This document shows positions 1 to 13,785 of a stretch of 64,000 bases of DNA, piece by piece. Origin of the DNA: Corythucha ciliata. Taxonomy: Eukaryota; Arthropoda; Insecta; Hemiptera; Tingidae. The notes under the pieces were generated by a model. That model did not search any database, had not been told where the DNA came from, and worked only from the letters and a program-made list of their open reading frames with translations. How positions within the stretch are numbered: the first letter of the stretch is position 1; each line of letters opens with the position of its first letter. Location: positions 52,046,751 through 52,110,750 of the forward strand of contig CM075942.1 in NCBI GenBank assembly GCA_038030265.1, given 5' to 3'. The position numbers were made by a program, and so were the translations under genes.

Positions 1-2562
1 AATCAACTTGTCTCGGGTGCTCTGACAAATTTGTGGATGAGTGATCCTGTATAAAGGGAACCACGTGAAATTGGGGCTCTTATAGCGCGTAAATTGATAT
101 AAAGCTGTTAGAAGGTTGGCTGAGAACGGAGTGGAGGGGTAGGAGCCACGAAGGCTAAGGATTGGTGAATCGACGGACGACAATTATTAACCGTTTCGCA
201 TCCCATCGTCCGCTGTGTAGGAATCAACCGCTTGGTTTCCCTTTTAAAACCTTAAGTAATTTAGTCCTTTGGCAGAGATCAAACTCCTAGGATTTACATC
301 ATCTCAACTATCCCCCCATCAGCCCCCTCACCACTCACCAACCCATCCGGTACCTTTACGTATCCAATTCGACGAAAGTAGGCAGTTTATCCCCCTTCAT
401 CCCTTACCTAATTTGTAAACGTTCGCAACGTGCCAAGGATCGTGTAAGAGTCTTACACCAGACCAGTCTTGTGTAGTTGTAGTTAGCTGAGTAACTATGG
501 AAACTTTTTGCTGTGTAGGAACTGAATTGAATGCTCTGGTCAGCTCTGGTTCACTTCTGTGGATTTTGTGCAGCCAATCAGAGATTTTCTCTTTACTTTT
601 TATTTTTGATTGGCAGCGGAAATCCGAGCTTTCATCCTAATGGCAGGAGCGGCGTAGAAGGGGATGTTGTTTTGCGTAACTCATCCTTTACTGTAGCGCA
701 CAGTCCAAATAACCGAAGATTCGTGGACCTTCCGTGAAATCAAGATTTCGAGTGGTTGTTGTTGAAATGGGGGGGGGGGGGTGAGTGGCAATGGTCAAAA
801 TTACTATAGGGAAACGTAATCCGGTGCGATGGCTGGTAATTCGGAATAAACGAGAGGCGATGAAGAAAGAAAAAAAAAATCGGATCCCTCCTCCACCGGG
901 ACTCTTTTTTTCACCCATCGTACATTAACTTAGCGAGGGAATGGGTGAATGCTGATGGAAGAGGGTAGGAAGGAATGGGATTTGAAGAGATCCAACAAAA
1001 TAGGCAATTTCTGCCTTCTTCCTCCGCTAACCATCAAAGTACCATTCGGGCCTTCCCCTCCCATCACTCTCTTTTTTCCTTTCTCTTTCCTGCCACACAT
1101 CCTTCTCATCTTTATGTGCGTAAAAGAAGAAAATCGTCAGTCGTTTCTACCCTCCCCCCATTTCTAGTCAGTCCCATTCGACCCATTTCTCTTTTAACCC
1201 TTTCATCAACCCCCCCCTCTCGTCCTGCACTCGGAAAAGTTTTCCCGAAAAAATCACCTTTGAACAGAATGACCATAGATGACAAGAGAAAATAAAATTG
1301 GTCAGCAGAATTCGACGGGATGAACTGTATCCAACGTGATCGGTTTCTGCGGGCTGGCGATTTTATTTTACCTATTGAATATTGAAAGATAAGACTAAAG
1401 CTCCCCGGGGTTTAGTGCAAAAAAGGGGAAAACTTAGGAAAATTGAGCGTACGTGCTTCGGATAGAACACGATCCCCCCTCCCCATAGTGGTGAAGTGCT
1501 GACTCTTCCTATGCTTACACGCTTTTTAACACGCAACAAAATAAAACGATGTAAGTTGTGGTTTTTTCTCCTACGTTGTTGAAAAAACTGAGTTTATCCA
1601 CACAAATTCAATTGATGATATCGCATATTTTTCGCGGTGGGTAAGGGAGGGTTGTAAAGATGATACCGAGTAAATTTTTTGTATACTTTTTCTTTTGCAT
1701 TTTGGAAAGACATTTGACTAAAAGGGAGGGGTTAGAGCGAACGAAAGAACCGAGTCATTTTCGAAGAAACAGAATAAATTTCTCAAACTGCATCAACGGG
1801 TGGGGGAAGTGCCCTGTCGAGCTCACTTGTCGTAAGCCATCTTATTCTTTCGACGGTGATGTATAAGAGTAATGGGTCGCGGTTGGGGGGGGGGGTCCGG
1901 GCTGAGAGACTTTTAAAAATAACTGGTTGCCTTTTTAGCAATAATTCTCTCTTCGCCGACGGTTCTCTCTGGATGGATGAACCCCTTCCCCCTACCACAC
2001 CACAAGCAATTTCCCTTCATTTTCCTCTCTTGCATTTTTTTCCACCCCGAAAATGCCGCATTGTTCTTTTTTCTCTCTCTTTTCTCCATGACTTTTCCGC
2101 CCCCCAGCAACCAACCTTTGCCTCTTTAACTTTATGAACTCTTATTCTGGGCTGATGAATGTTGTTGCTAAGGCCAACCCTCGACCCCCCCGCCCATTCC
2201 CATAACTAGCACAAGACCACCAGGTCAATGTCTTCTAATTTTTTCCAGCTGATTGTTCCTATTTTAATCATAGAAGGGCATTCATTATTTTTTTAAGTGG
2301 AAAAAATAAAGTTAATTATTAGCGACGGTTTTCTTCGATTGATTGACTTGAGCATTATGCTAATTTATCCACGAGTCACCTTGCGCACTAAGGGGCTGGG
2401 CCATCCTGTAGCGCACTGTGATACTGGAGGGGGGGAACATACCTTCCTGGTCGTAATTGAGAAAAAATCGTCAAGTCACAGTTTACGATTGATTGCCAAT
2501 TTACAGTTAAAATTTGAAGGGAAAAAACAAAACCCTATGTTCCAGTGCCCAGAGTCTAGAGC
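1..2562. other. Non-coding sequence, no gene recognised
   Basis: Short open frames here are compositional: they run through pyrimidine-rich or poly-G stretches and show no family motif. Visible structure is limited to homopolymers (13 G at 769-781, 11 G at 1885-1895) and pyrimidine-rich tracts near 1020-1220 and 1980-2130. Confidence 0.6.
769..781. repeat. Poly-G run, 13 bases
   Basis: This uninterrupted G run is typical of the many poly-G/poly-C tracts spread across the window. Confidence 0.95.
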
Positions 2563-3000
2563 GGCTAAAATTGAGAAAAAGCCACAATTCTTGGATACAA
2601 ATGTATAAATGAATACTTTTTTTAAAAAAAGAAAAAAAGAAGAAGAAAAAATGAAACCGCTAGTTCTCGGAGAAAATTCCGAAAATTCGCTAATTGGGGG
2701 CTAAAATTGAAAAAAAAAACGCTAATTCGCGTCCAACAACACATTATACAAATTACTAATGAGCGGCTAAACTCTGATTCTAATTGTTAATTCTTGGCTC
2801 ATGTTGAGAAATGTAGAAAAACCGCTATTCTACGGCTAAAATTGAGAATAATTCGCAGCTAAAATTGGGAAAACGCAAACGCCTCATTTCTGGAGGCAGC
2901 TTCGTGGCTATAAAATGTGGAAAAAGCTGTAATTCGCGGAAACGAGTAAGAATTGAGTATAAAGCCAATTCATATTCAAAGGAAAAAGCCCTAATGCTAG
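2563..3000 (+). repeat. Degenerate ~30 bp tandem array, family 1, forward orientation
   Basis: The motif GCTAAAATTGAGAAAA recurs at about 2567, 2700 and 2840 with intervening CGCTAATTCGCG-like blocks. Units are diverged, and an A-rich stretch at 2620-2650 interrupts them. It is the first of about ten arrays of this family in the window. Confidence 0.75.
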
Positions 3001-5640
3001 TTTCACGGGGGATGAAACATTTGTCAAAGGCTTTCGGGTCTTGTCTCTCGCACTGTGAAGCTCCTACAGCACCCTCCCGCCGGATGCGCCCAGTATGACA
3101 TACCAAGAGTTGTGACCTTCAAATGTGGTCTCCTCATGCCTGACGGTACTGGTGCATCACACCACATAACTGCGTCGAGACTCGCAGGGTACCGTTTTCA
3201 GCGTACGATCCCTGCTATGTGAGAAATCGGGTGAAGACGGCACAGATGAGAACGAAACAAGAGTGAAAAATCAATTGTCAGCACACAGAGGCCGATCGAG
3301 GTGAGACCGTGAAAATGTCTCAATGGCCGCGTGCTGCCATGCGATGGGAAACGCCCGACAGCTTCAAACGACTCTAACACAGATAAAGGGGTTGTAATAA
3401 GGGAGAATTCTGTTGTTGAAAGGCGGGTGTGAGTGTTGTGTAAAGGGTTTTGGTCTTATTAAACCTTTACCCCACCTACATTTTCATATATTAAAAGCGG
3501 TGCGACGTGAAAATAATATTTGACGTGTATTGCGGGGGGGGGGATGGCGGAGGATTAATTTACTCTTCCGTGAAATTAACAGAAATTTCTGCCTTTCACT
3601 GTTATATGTATACACCTGTGAGAAGTAATTTAGACCTGAAAGATTAAATAAAAACCTTTAGATTCGATTAATTGATGAAAAGTACATTATCAGATTAATC
3701 CAGCCCTCGTTAACCAGAAAAAAATTGTTTAATATTAATCTTTAAGCAGTTTCAACACTTCCGCCGCAAGGTAATAATTATACTTTTAAAAAAGATCATA
3801 AACTCATGAGTCATTTAAAGGGATAATGAAGTCTTATCTGCTATAAGTTTCGCAATAAGCTATTTATCACGTAATCCTACTTTATGAACTGTCTGCCTCG
3901 GTGCTTTTCCCCAACCCCACTCATCGACTCCTCCTAAAGATGTGACATTGTCTGATGAGTTGGGGGGAGGGGGGTAAAAACATCGTGTACGCGTGAAACT
4001 TTCTCTTGCGCCAGTGTATTATAAGTGCGTTGCTTGAAAACTGTTCTCAGTGAAATTAGTCGCCTCCTTTGTTGACAAATCTTTCGTTTGGGGTTGGGGT
4101 GAGAAGGGGACGTAATTATCGTTTGTTGGAATTAACATGATGAGACTACAACTCCCCGCCTTTGCACACCGTCTGCTATCATTTTGGGAATTATACAAGA
4201 AAACTGCTTTAAATCTGGGAAATCTTAAAAGTCTGTGGTTTGGATTGGGTGGCGGGAGGGGGATTTATTTCCAACTCGACGAAATGAGGGGCGTGGAGGG
4301 GTTTTCAGCTTGAACTTCTCTTTTACGTAATTAATCGGTTCGCTTGGCTTTCTACTAAACAAGGCGAAAACCTCACTCCGACGTTAAATTGTAAAGAAGA
4401 AAGACGAGCCCGACGAGAAAATTTACACAACTCCGGGAGAAAACCAGAGTGAAACTTTTAGATGCAAATTTCATTGAGCCCCCTCCCCTTCTCACCGCTG
4501 ACACCACTCCTTCCATCATCCACTCTCGTCTGTTTTCACTGAGAAGCAACCCTTCCTTTGTGAGACAACCTCGAGATATAATGATATAGTGACGGTGATA
4601 GTCGAGGGGGAAGGGGTTGAGAGTATCAAAATGATTGCGGGGAAAAATGCTAGTTGGGTAACTTCATAGAAGAATGATTGACGCTGCCTGATCAAATTGC
4701 GTGTTTAGGGTTGACGGGTACGATGACTAGTATTTCCCTTACATACCCCCCCCCCTTGAATCCCGTCCATCCAACACATCGTCTTTGCTCTCTCAGACAC
4801 GATTCTTTTCATCCCTTTTTTTCGCTTATGGTCGTTGACTCCCTCCTGAGCTGTGATGTACGATACTGCAGCACGGCACCTTTCAGTGTAATTAGCCGTA
4901 TCTAACCCTCTTTTTTTGGGGTTGAATTTTTATTTTTCGTTAAATCATCTTACTTCCTGACTGCTTGTAATTACGTTGGAATGATTTTAACCCCTCCCTC
5001 CAACCTTCTCTCACCATCGATCGTTGATCTCGTATCATCAATCACAAGGAAAAAAAATTACGGTTAAATATCGTGTTTTCAGAAGCTCTCTCTCATTCAT
5101 ATTTAACTTTTTTTTCGTCCGTTTTAAACCCCTGGGACACTCTCATAAAAAAAAAGCATAAATAGAAATTAATGACAACACTTTTCTTTCCTTCTCATAC
5201 AGCCCCCCCCCCCACCCAAGGTTAAAGTGATTATAGTATAGGGGAGGAAGTCAGACGAGAGAATATCAAAATTCACGTTAAAACATTCGCGTTAATTGCG
5301 CGTAGCCAGTTATTCTTCGACCTTGCGCAGGTAATTACCCTTGTTTTGGCCGTTAAAAAACTTGTTAATACTCCGCATTGCCCTTCCAGCCCTTCAGCTT
5401 GCATAAAGCCTCTTTCTTACGGGTAGAGAAGCCTTGTTTGACTTTTAACGACCAACTTTTCGGCTGTGGTGATCTCCAGCCCCCCAAAATTGGTATTTTT
5501 AACAGGGATTCCTCCCCTGTTTTTATTATCTGTCTTTGGAGGGGGGGGGGCCGTTTTTAAACAAAACAAAAACTTTTACTTTTATCACATTAGAAAATAA
5601 CGCTGAATACCCACTTCATGGTTCATGACTTAATTATGAA
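3001..5640. other. Non-coding sequence, no gene recognised
   Basis: I see no gene. There are poly-G runs near 3534-3543 and 3961-3973, poly-C at 4746-4755 and 5203-5213, and poly-G at 5541-5550. The rest is AT-rich sequence with no recognised repeat. Confidence 0.6.
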
Positions 5641-5644
5641 TCGA

Positions 5645-6260
5645 ACCTGAAAAAAGACGCTAATTCGCGGTTTTGATGGTGGAAAATTGCTAATTTTTTT
5701 GCTAAAATACGGCCAAAATTGAGAAAAAACACTAATTCGTGGCAATTATAAAAAATAGCGCTATTTCATGATAACAAAAATCGCTAATCCCCGGATAAAA
5801 TTTGAAGAACGCTAATTTGCGACTAAAATTGCAGACTGGGTCAAAATTTTAGAGCCGCAAATTTTAGGGCGAAATAAGGAAACTAAATAATTTGCGGTCA
5901 AAAACTGAGAAAAAGCGTTTTTCGTGAATATTATGTTATGATTACGCTAATTACACTGAAAAAAAATAAGATGCCTAAAGCATTAATAGCTATAATTCTG
6001 GGCTCACATTGATATAAAATGCGTTAATTATTCTTCGAGGCAAGTCCACGAGAAGAAAAACGCTAATTCGTGCGAGCAAAGTGGTGGAAAAATGATAATT
6101 CGTGACTGAAATTGAGTAAATGTGTTAATCTTGGCTGAAATTCAGAAAAATACTAATTTGCGGCTGGTTACTTCGCGACCAAAATGGAGGGAAGTCACTA
6201 TTTCTCGGCTAAATGCGTTAAGCCGTCTTCTAGGCAAGTCCACGGCTAAAATAGAGAAAT
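5645..6260 (+). repeat. Degenerate ~30 bp tandem array, family 1, forward orientation
   Basis: Repeated CGCTAATTCGYGG-like blocks alternate with CTAAAATTGAGAAAA-like blocks, for example near 5652, 5705, 5735, 6060 and 6110. The period is roughly 28-35 bp with many substitutions and indels. No coding potential is visible. Confidence 0.8.
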
Positions 6261-9199
6261 TGGATGTGAGTTGATGATTCCCCCTCATTTATGGAGCTCC
6301 CCCACCCCCTGTCATCACGTCAATCATCGCCACTTTCAAACACTACCAAAACGTTAACCATTTTGTTTTTCCTTCCCCTTTTCAGACAAACCCGTCTAAC
6401 CTTTCAATCCTCACTACTATGGGTCGGGTCCGAGGAACTCTCTTTATTGTGTGGAGGGGGGGGGGGAGGACGGCGGCTGTTTCGAAATTTCTGTGTGTTT
6501 GCCTTGTCGGGTGAGAAGTCCACTGTTGGGCCGGATTTCATGCGTCGGACCTTTTTTTTTTTTTTTTTTCGTATAAAAAGCAACACAATCCGAAGGGCCT
6601 CGAAAGATTGCTGGAGTTTGTGTGATGTTATGTTTGGTGATGCGAAGGAGGAGGTTGGAGGGTTACCTTTCGTATGGCGAAAAGGATCGGGTTCGCGTAA
6701 AACAAGCTCTTTTGAAGAGTGATTGAACGAGAATGAGATTGTAGGGGGGGGGGGGCGTACTTTCTAGGATGATGGAGAATGAACGATGGTAAGGGAACTG
6801 CGTATGTGTTGACCGAATATCCTGGAGAGTAGTGCAGTGTTTCTTCTCTATACAGCTAAAATTGGTTTGTTTGAGTACGTGAGGGTTAGTGAACGTAGAG
6901 AGGTGGTTGTGAGGCCCTAGTTTGACCATTCAAAATCGGACCTTTCCCATACCCCCGAAACTTTCGATCCGCAGTTCTCTCGCTTTTTCGAATAATTTAG
7001 GCCGTATTTAAAGCTTTAAATACAAATTATTGCAATAGGATCATTATAGTTTGTTGTGTGTAGGGGACCGGAAGAATCACCGGGTTTTATCAGTCGCGAA
7101 CAGACACCCCCAAATCTGGTAAGTGCCCCCTCCCCCTTCACAGCAGCTATCTTTTCGAGCCAAATCACGGGCGTGGGTCGGTATCACAATCTGATTCCTG
7201 CATCTTTCGTCTGACAAAATTTGAGATAAGTGGTATCTAAAACGCTTTTTATTTTTTAATTTTCTTTGGTATACAAAGAACGATTTAAAGGAGGACGGGA
7301 GTCAGCCATTTTGGTCGATTAAACCCTCTCCTGTGACGAATTTTATAGGCTCATGTAATTTAGATTTATTGTAAGTCCTTTCCTTCCTATTCCCCCATCC
7401 CTTCCTCACACAGAAACCAATTTTATTCTGCGCGTCTGTGAGTTAAAAAAAATAAGGAAGGACTGCTCCCTCGAGTGACTTTTGATTTTGCTCTTCCCCT
7501 TGCAACGACTCAGCCTTTCCCTTCCTTCACCGTTTGCTTTGTTCTTCGTTCTCCACCTTCTTTACACTTTCGAAGTGAATAAAATGGGAGACAATGTTTA
7601 TTCAATGCCCCCTGAGGAAACCTGCCCCTTCACCATTACTTCACCGATAGCGCTATCCTTTTTTTTTGTCCCAAGAAAAATCCACCCGGCTTGTTTCGAA
7701 GCTTTTTCTTTTTTTGTGCCCGTTCGTTTGCCTTCGTTCACCTTTTGAATCCAATCATCTAACATCGTTCCGTTTTTTTATTTATTTCATTGCTTCTCTT
7801 TCCCCGTTCTCCTCAAACGTTATCGGGTGGGCGACAAAAACTAATTTCTTATACCTATTTTCGTTGCTAGCCCCCCCCCCCACCGGGTTCTTACGATGAG
7901 TCTGCCCTCTTCCCACCACAATTCAAGTTGGGCGGATGAGTTTCCCGAGTGTGAAATTTTGAAATGCCGACATTATTTCCTCTCTAAACGACCCTCAAAA
8001 GCTTTAAAAGGGTCCGATTATATAGAGTGGGTGAAGGGGAGTTTCTACCCTCCTTCCTTCCTTTTTTTAGTTCTTTAATTTCAATGAACCGAAGAGCCTT
8101 GTAAATTCAACTACTATTTGTCTCTGGTTAATCGAAACGTTGTATTTACACAGTCTCTCGGCAAATCATCCCTGATGTAGTATTTAAGGATGATGGTATT
8201 GGCGGAAACCGGCCCTGGTGTGCGGGAAGGGTTGTTGTGGCTCCCCCTCAATAACAAGATTTTAATCAAACCGAAAAACGACTGTTATTTTTCTATGATT
8301 TCCCCTCATTTATACTTCTTTTACGATCGCGTTTAATGAAATCACACACACGCTAAAATTCAGCCGCGGAACGAAGAAATCAACAAAACTTTACTAATGG
8401 TGTGCTGAGTGGTTGTTGTGCCTGTGGTGGTGGTGTGTTGGTTGGGGGGGGGGATTACAAAGACTGCACGGGAAATGAGTTTATTTCTGAGCCGAACGCG
8501 TCAGTCGTATAAAACAGAATGCGAGCCTTGAGAACAGAAATTATTCATAGCGTGTAAAACATGGAGCACCCTAGGGGTGAAATGGTCTGATCCCCCACAG
8601 TCCGTTCATCTCTCTTATGATGGTTGGAGGGGGTGGTTTTTGCCTCAGAATTGTCTCTTGTAGAGTCGAAATTGACAGTTTTTTTTGTAGTGCTCAGGCG
8701 GCTTATTAATAGCAATTTTGAATGACAATAAGGACGAAATGCACTTCAAAAGTGACGACGTCCTGACTTGGAGAGTTTCTCGCTTCCAAATTTCTGGTTC
8801 CTTGGCTAGATAATCGCGTTTTGGAGCCCAATCGCTCGAATCTATTAGCCAAAACACGCCAAAATGTATTGTGAGACATGAAACATTCATGTTGGCCGAA
8901 TATTGGCACGGAACATTTCTGGGTCAAAATATGAAATTGCTAGTACGGAACACCATGTGTGTTACCGATAAATTGTGAGTTCCTTGGGTGTGTAGCCAAT
9001 TTCTGTTAAAAATGGAAAGTTTTTAGGTCTATTAAAATTTTTTGTGAATTTCTGATCTTCTCTCACAGGTGGCAGCGAATACGCGGGACTTGAAAGCTGG
9101 TTACGCCATTGCCTTTTGGTGCTAATACTTGTCAATTAAGTCTTCGAGGCCGTTATACTCGGATCGCAACACTCGTTAGCACAAAGCAGGCCTTGAACG
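6261..9199. other. Non-coding sequence with homopolymers, no gene recognised
   Basis: The 143-codon open frame at 6291-6722 has no recognisable domain, spans an 11-G run and a long T run, and is a length expected by chance. Pyrimidine-rich stretches occupy about 7340-7780 and 8040-8070. Poly-G or poly-C runs lie at 6456-6466, 6744-6755 and 7871-7881, and near 8443. Confidence 0.6.
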
Positions 9200-9440
9200 G
9201 ACCCACTCAAAAAACCAAATTTCGCGTGTTTTGACCATTAAAACCCCAATTTAGTTATGCTCTAGCTTTTTTAAATCTAAGTTTCGCTCTCAAAAATAAT
9301 GAATTTTGTCAGTTTGGCTATTTAAAATTAAGCCAACATGGCCAATTTCGCTCTTATAATCATCATTTTGCTGGTTACGCCACTGCAAAAAGTCAACTTC
9401 ACGGGTTTGGCTCTTCAAAAAGACCATTTTCGCGCTTATT
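9200..9440 (+). repeat. Degenerate ~30 bp tandem array, family 2, forward orientation
   Basis: Units carry GGTTTGGCTCTTCAAAAAG-like and CCAATTTCGC-like blocks (for example 9390-9440). It passes directly into family 1 units at about 9440. The two families share an AATTYGCGG start and an AAAAA-rich end. Confidence 0.65.
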
Positions 9441-10550
9441 CACGACTAAAATTCACGAAAAGCGCTGATTCACGGCCAAAATTATGATAAGGCGCAACAT
9501 ATCGTGGCAAAAATTGAGAGAACGCTTACACGCGTCCAGATGTGAGAGTTGATAAAAAACCGCTAATTTGTGGCAAAACTCCAATTTGCGTTCAAAATTG
9601 AGAAACCACGTTAATTTGTCGGTAAAATTGCGAAAACCCAATCAGCCGATAATTGTTAAAACGCTAACTTGCGTCAATTGAGCAAATCGCTAATTCGTGC
9701 CCAAAAATTTGAAAAAAAGCTCATTCGCGAGTTTAGAAAAATGCTAATTTTGCGGCTAAAATTTAGGATAAGCGCTAATTCATGTTTAACTGTCTGAAAA
9801 ACAATAATTGGGAGAAAAATTAGGAAAGAGCCCCAAAAAGTTTTAGAAAAACATTAGATTCGCGGGTAAAACATAGGAGAACGCTTATTTGCGACCATGA
9901 TGAAAGAATACGTCGTTAATTCAGGGCTAAAATAATTAAAAATCCCAATTTGTGGGCCAAGCTTGGCCCATTTTACCCAATTGGTGGGCGAAATTGAGCT
10001 AAATTGGCGTCCAAAATTAAGGGAATTGCTAATTTGTTGCTAAAATTGAGAAAATGCCAATTAGTGGCTATAAATCTCAAAACGACAATTTTTTGTTTCG
10101 CAGCTGAAACGTAGTAAAACGCTATTTCGCGGTAAAAATTCAGAAAAACACTAATTCGCGACTGAAACTGTGAAGAACGCTTTTTCGCGTTCAAGATGTA
10201 ATAATTGGTTAAATCGCGACTGCAATGTAAAAAAAAAAAAAAAAAATGCTGATTCGTGGCCAAAACTGAGAAAATTCGCGGAAAAAATGAGAAAAGTGTC
10301 CTAATTTGTGACTAAAATTCCGAAAAACTATACGCTACTATATTACCATACTATATTAACTATACTATATTATACTACTATATTATACTATACTATACTA
10401 TATTAACGCTCATTCGCGACTAAAACTTTGAAAAACGTAAATTCGCGGCCAAACTTTACTGAAACCACTGTTTCAAGGCTAAAATCTAGTAAAACGCTAT
10501 TTCGGATCTATCGTCTAAAAAATAAGGTAATTAGCGGCTGAAAGTGAGAA
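9441..10550 (+). repeat. Degenerate ~30 bp tandem array, family 1, forward orientation
   Basis: This is a long run of diverged CTAATTCGCGG and CTAAAATTGAGAAAA units, clear near 9700-9780, 9990-10080 and 10240-10320. A TA-rich microsatellite interrupts it at 10328-10404. Family 2 arrays flank it on both sides. Confidence 0.85.
10328..10404. repeat. Microsatellite-like TATACTA/ACTATAT tract
   Basis: Imperfect repeats of TATACTA and ACTATATTA units lie inside the family 1 array. They look like local slippage expansion rather than part of the ~30 bp unit. Confidence 0.8.
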
Positions 10551-11060
10551 AATCTCAATTTACAGGTTACAATCGTGCCAAAGACTGATTTCGTTGGTTT
10601 CGCTCTTGGAAAACCGCAATTTCTGGGCATTGGCTTTTTGAAAGGACACGTTTTTGTTGATTTGGCTCGTCCAAAAATAGAATTTCGTGCATCTGGCTAT
10701 TTCTAACCTTTAATCGGTGGATTTCGCAAGTTCTTTACTAAAAATAATTTGGTGGATTTGGCTTTTTGCAAATTACAAATTTTGTGGATTTGGGCTTTCG
10801 GAAATATTCAATTTAACAGTTCAGGCTCTTCCAAGAAGCTATCTTTCAGGATTTTTCTCTCCCAAAAAAATATTTCGCTTGGCTTGCTCATGTAGAAAAC
10901 AAGTAATATGTATAATGGCTCACGTCTTTGGCTCGCCTTAGACCCAAATTTCTTTAAACCAGTTATTTTGGCAGTGTGTGCTGGCTCTCATATTTCACTC
11001 TCCACTGGAGAGTCTCCAGAGCATTGGCTCACTCAAACAACCAATTTATGGTGATTTAAT
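10551..11060 (+). repeat. Degenerate ~30 bp tandem array, family 2, forward orientation
   Basis: Units contain GGATTTGGCTNTTT and AAAAANNAATTT blocks, for example at 10640-10690, 10740-10800 and 10830-10880. The open frame at 10717-10941 is only the array read through. Confidence 0.75.
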
Positions 11061-13785
11061 CGTTTAAAATCCAACTTTCGTGACATTGGATGAGTTTTTT
11101 TTTTTTTTCAGGGATTAGGTAGCAGTCAGGCTATGGAGGGGGGATTCAGATGGACCATGAAATGGAGCATTTTGCCCCCCCCCCCCTAAAAAGCTTGAAA
11201 CAACAGAATTTTTTCTCCAGAAAATTACTTCTTGGCCACCCGAAATTAATTAATTCTACCAAAACGACGCCGACGGTAGGGGCCCGGGGTTGACCGCCAA
11301 TCCCACCCCATAATTATGACGTCACTACCGAAACCTCACCCCACCCTCCGGGTTTTTGGAATGCCAGAAATTTTCCAATTAACAGCGTCGGAGTTGTGTG
11401 TCTTGAGGTTGAGGTAGGACGCCCGGGGGAAGCGATGCGTGTAATGTTTCCTTCATTGACTTTTAACGACACTAGAAAAAGAGTTGAAAGTGCTCTTAGA
11501 ATGAACGCGTAGAGTGGTGGGTGGGGTGGGAAGAGGCTCACTATTTGCTCGTGAGAGGGGCTTTTTCAGTGTTTTTCAACGAAGTTAATTAAAATGTAGT
11601 CTATTCCCTTTTCATTCCCGTTGCTTAAAACCTTTTTGCTATTAAAATTGCATGTCGACGCGAAAAGGAAGGGAAAAATGTTTTCATTGGTGGGGAGTAG
11701 TGTAGAAGGGGGAGCGAGTTGTGGGCGTTGAAGGCAATTGTCCTGAAGGGTCTAAAGCTGAGGGGGGGGGGTGGTGAGAGGAATGGAAATAAGGTAATTT
11801 CCAAGAAAGCCTGTCCCTATTTGTCAAACCCCGCAATAACATTAATTTGAGAAACTGCCACGGGGTCTATTTCGAATATTTTTAATTGATTGTAGCCGGG
11901 GAAGCACCTCAAAAGTTCCCATTTGTCCACTCTCATAGTAATAATCAAAATTGTTTTAATAACAAATTAAGAAAAAAGGTAGGCACGCGTTTTCAAGACT
12001 GAAAAGTCGCGCGGGCCGTGGCCTACCTTTTTAACATAAAGTTGGCCGCCTGGTAGGCTTCTTCCCACCGACTCCTCCCTTCAGAGAGAAGTTATCTCGC
12101 TGAACCAATAACTCTAAATTTATAGAGTGCTTTCAAATTAATAGGCTTTCGCGAATTCGAGGCGTAAATAATCACGCTAAATGGATACACGCACTTGGGA
12201 AAGTTTTCGGTGGACTGCCGGGGGAGAAACTTTCACGCGGGAGTAACTTGCAATGGCCGTGAAACTGTGTGAGTGTTTAAGTGATGAGGTGTGAGGGGGG
12301 AGGTAGGAAAAATAAGTGCCTCGTCGAAGTATGTCGGAGTTTAATGATAAAGGGTGGTGGTGGAAGTGTATGGGAGGAGGGGTAAGCTCGATAGCTTTAT
12401 GCTCTCTTTCTTAATCGCGGTACTTAATTCCCCCGGTCTTATCCTAGCGCTCCATAGAGAAAGAGGAAGCATTATAAGTTCGGGCGAGGAGACTCGTTTC
12501 TTAATCTGAAATAATACTCCCCCTCTTCACCGTTCACCTTTTGGTTAGCCCTCCCTTCCACCCCAGAACCCATTGCCTTCAAACTCAAGGAGAAAGTTCT
12601 CATTTTGTACGACAATGTGTATACGACATAGGCACGTCGCGGACGAAGTTGTGCTGGTGGGAAGGTTCCCCCACCCCACTCCATCCCACCGGTCGCTCTC
12701 TAATTAAAATTAATAACGACGTCTAGACCGCAAACTACCGCAAAAGCATTAATAGGATCGCCCTTTTCACTCCTTTTCGGAAAAAGGGTTGCAAGTAAGG
12801 GGGGGAGATTGTATGGCGAACGAGGTGGCTTTATGAGGAAGTGAGGTAAGTCTCACTGCTTTTATTCCGGTGGCTCACTGTCTCTACGGTTTAATATTTC
12901 GAGCTCCTCCTTTTCTACACGATTTCTATTCCTCTGTGATATTCACACTCATATTCCCCCACCTTTCACTACCCATACACAGCACTCACTTCCTCATTCA
13001 GCTCATTGTATTACTCCTTGAAATTTAATCTCAGCTAGATTCCTTGAATCTGTGCACTGAAATTATTGTGGCGTGGTGGCAACAGTGCGCAAGATGAGTT
13101 GGGCGGGATTTTCCTTTATTTAAATAGGGAAAAGATAAAAATTTCGTTTAAAATATATCCCGCGTCTTAAACACTTGATGAAAAGAATGGTGTTACGATT
13201 GTTAGGGGGGGGGGGTACAACGACTTTCAACTCTTACGCTCACCCAACTTCTTTTAAAGCGACAGGATTGGGGTACAAGTCTTTTTTTTTTAGTGAGAAA
13301 AGGGGAAACTTGGCAAGTGGATAATGCGGATACGTTATATGGGATGATGAAGAATTGGGGGAGGGGGGATTTCGTGATATATTGGCTAACTTTCGACTGG
13401 GGGAACTGGAGGAGAGATTTATGAGATTTAACTCGAGGAGTCCATAAAAAGAGGTAAATGGCAAGGTGTAGGGTACGCTGCTCCATGGTCTTGATGTTGA
13501 TGGCGGGGTAGGGGTCCTGATTTTGTAATGTGATTTCCTGCGAGTCTTACAAAGAAAACCCTTTACATGGGCGTGTAAAACCCTCCAGTGAAACTGCTTA
13601 CTAACCACGTTGTAATACAGAATCCAAAAGAGGTTGTAATTTAGCTAAAAATAGGTCGTCCACACCCCGTGCCCATCCACATCCCATGCAAGCATGAGGC
13701 CACACCGTGTTATCCCCCGCCCCCCGCCACCGGTAACAGTTCTAGCCAGCTACGCTGTAGTCTAGGATCCCTGGGTCTATTTTCT
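11061..13785. other. Non-coding sequence, no gene recognised
   Basis: No domain or family motif is visible in any frame. Poly-C at about 11176-11186 and poly-G near 11762 and 13205 are present. Purine-rich sequence is common, for example 12280-12390. Confidence 0.6.

Noticed and set aside
6291..6722. 143-codon open frame as a gene
   Set aside because: It runs through an 11-G run and a long T run (a Gly run and a Phe run) and shows no family motif.
13074..13094. GGTGGCAACAG as the end of the missing KLF first exon (Trp-Gln-Gln)
   Set aside because: No GT donor follows and the upstream codons do not match the conserved KLF6/7 N-terminus.
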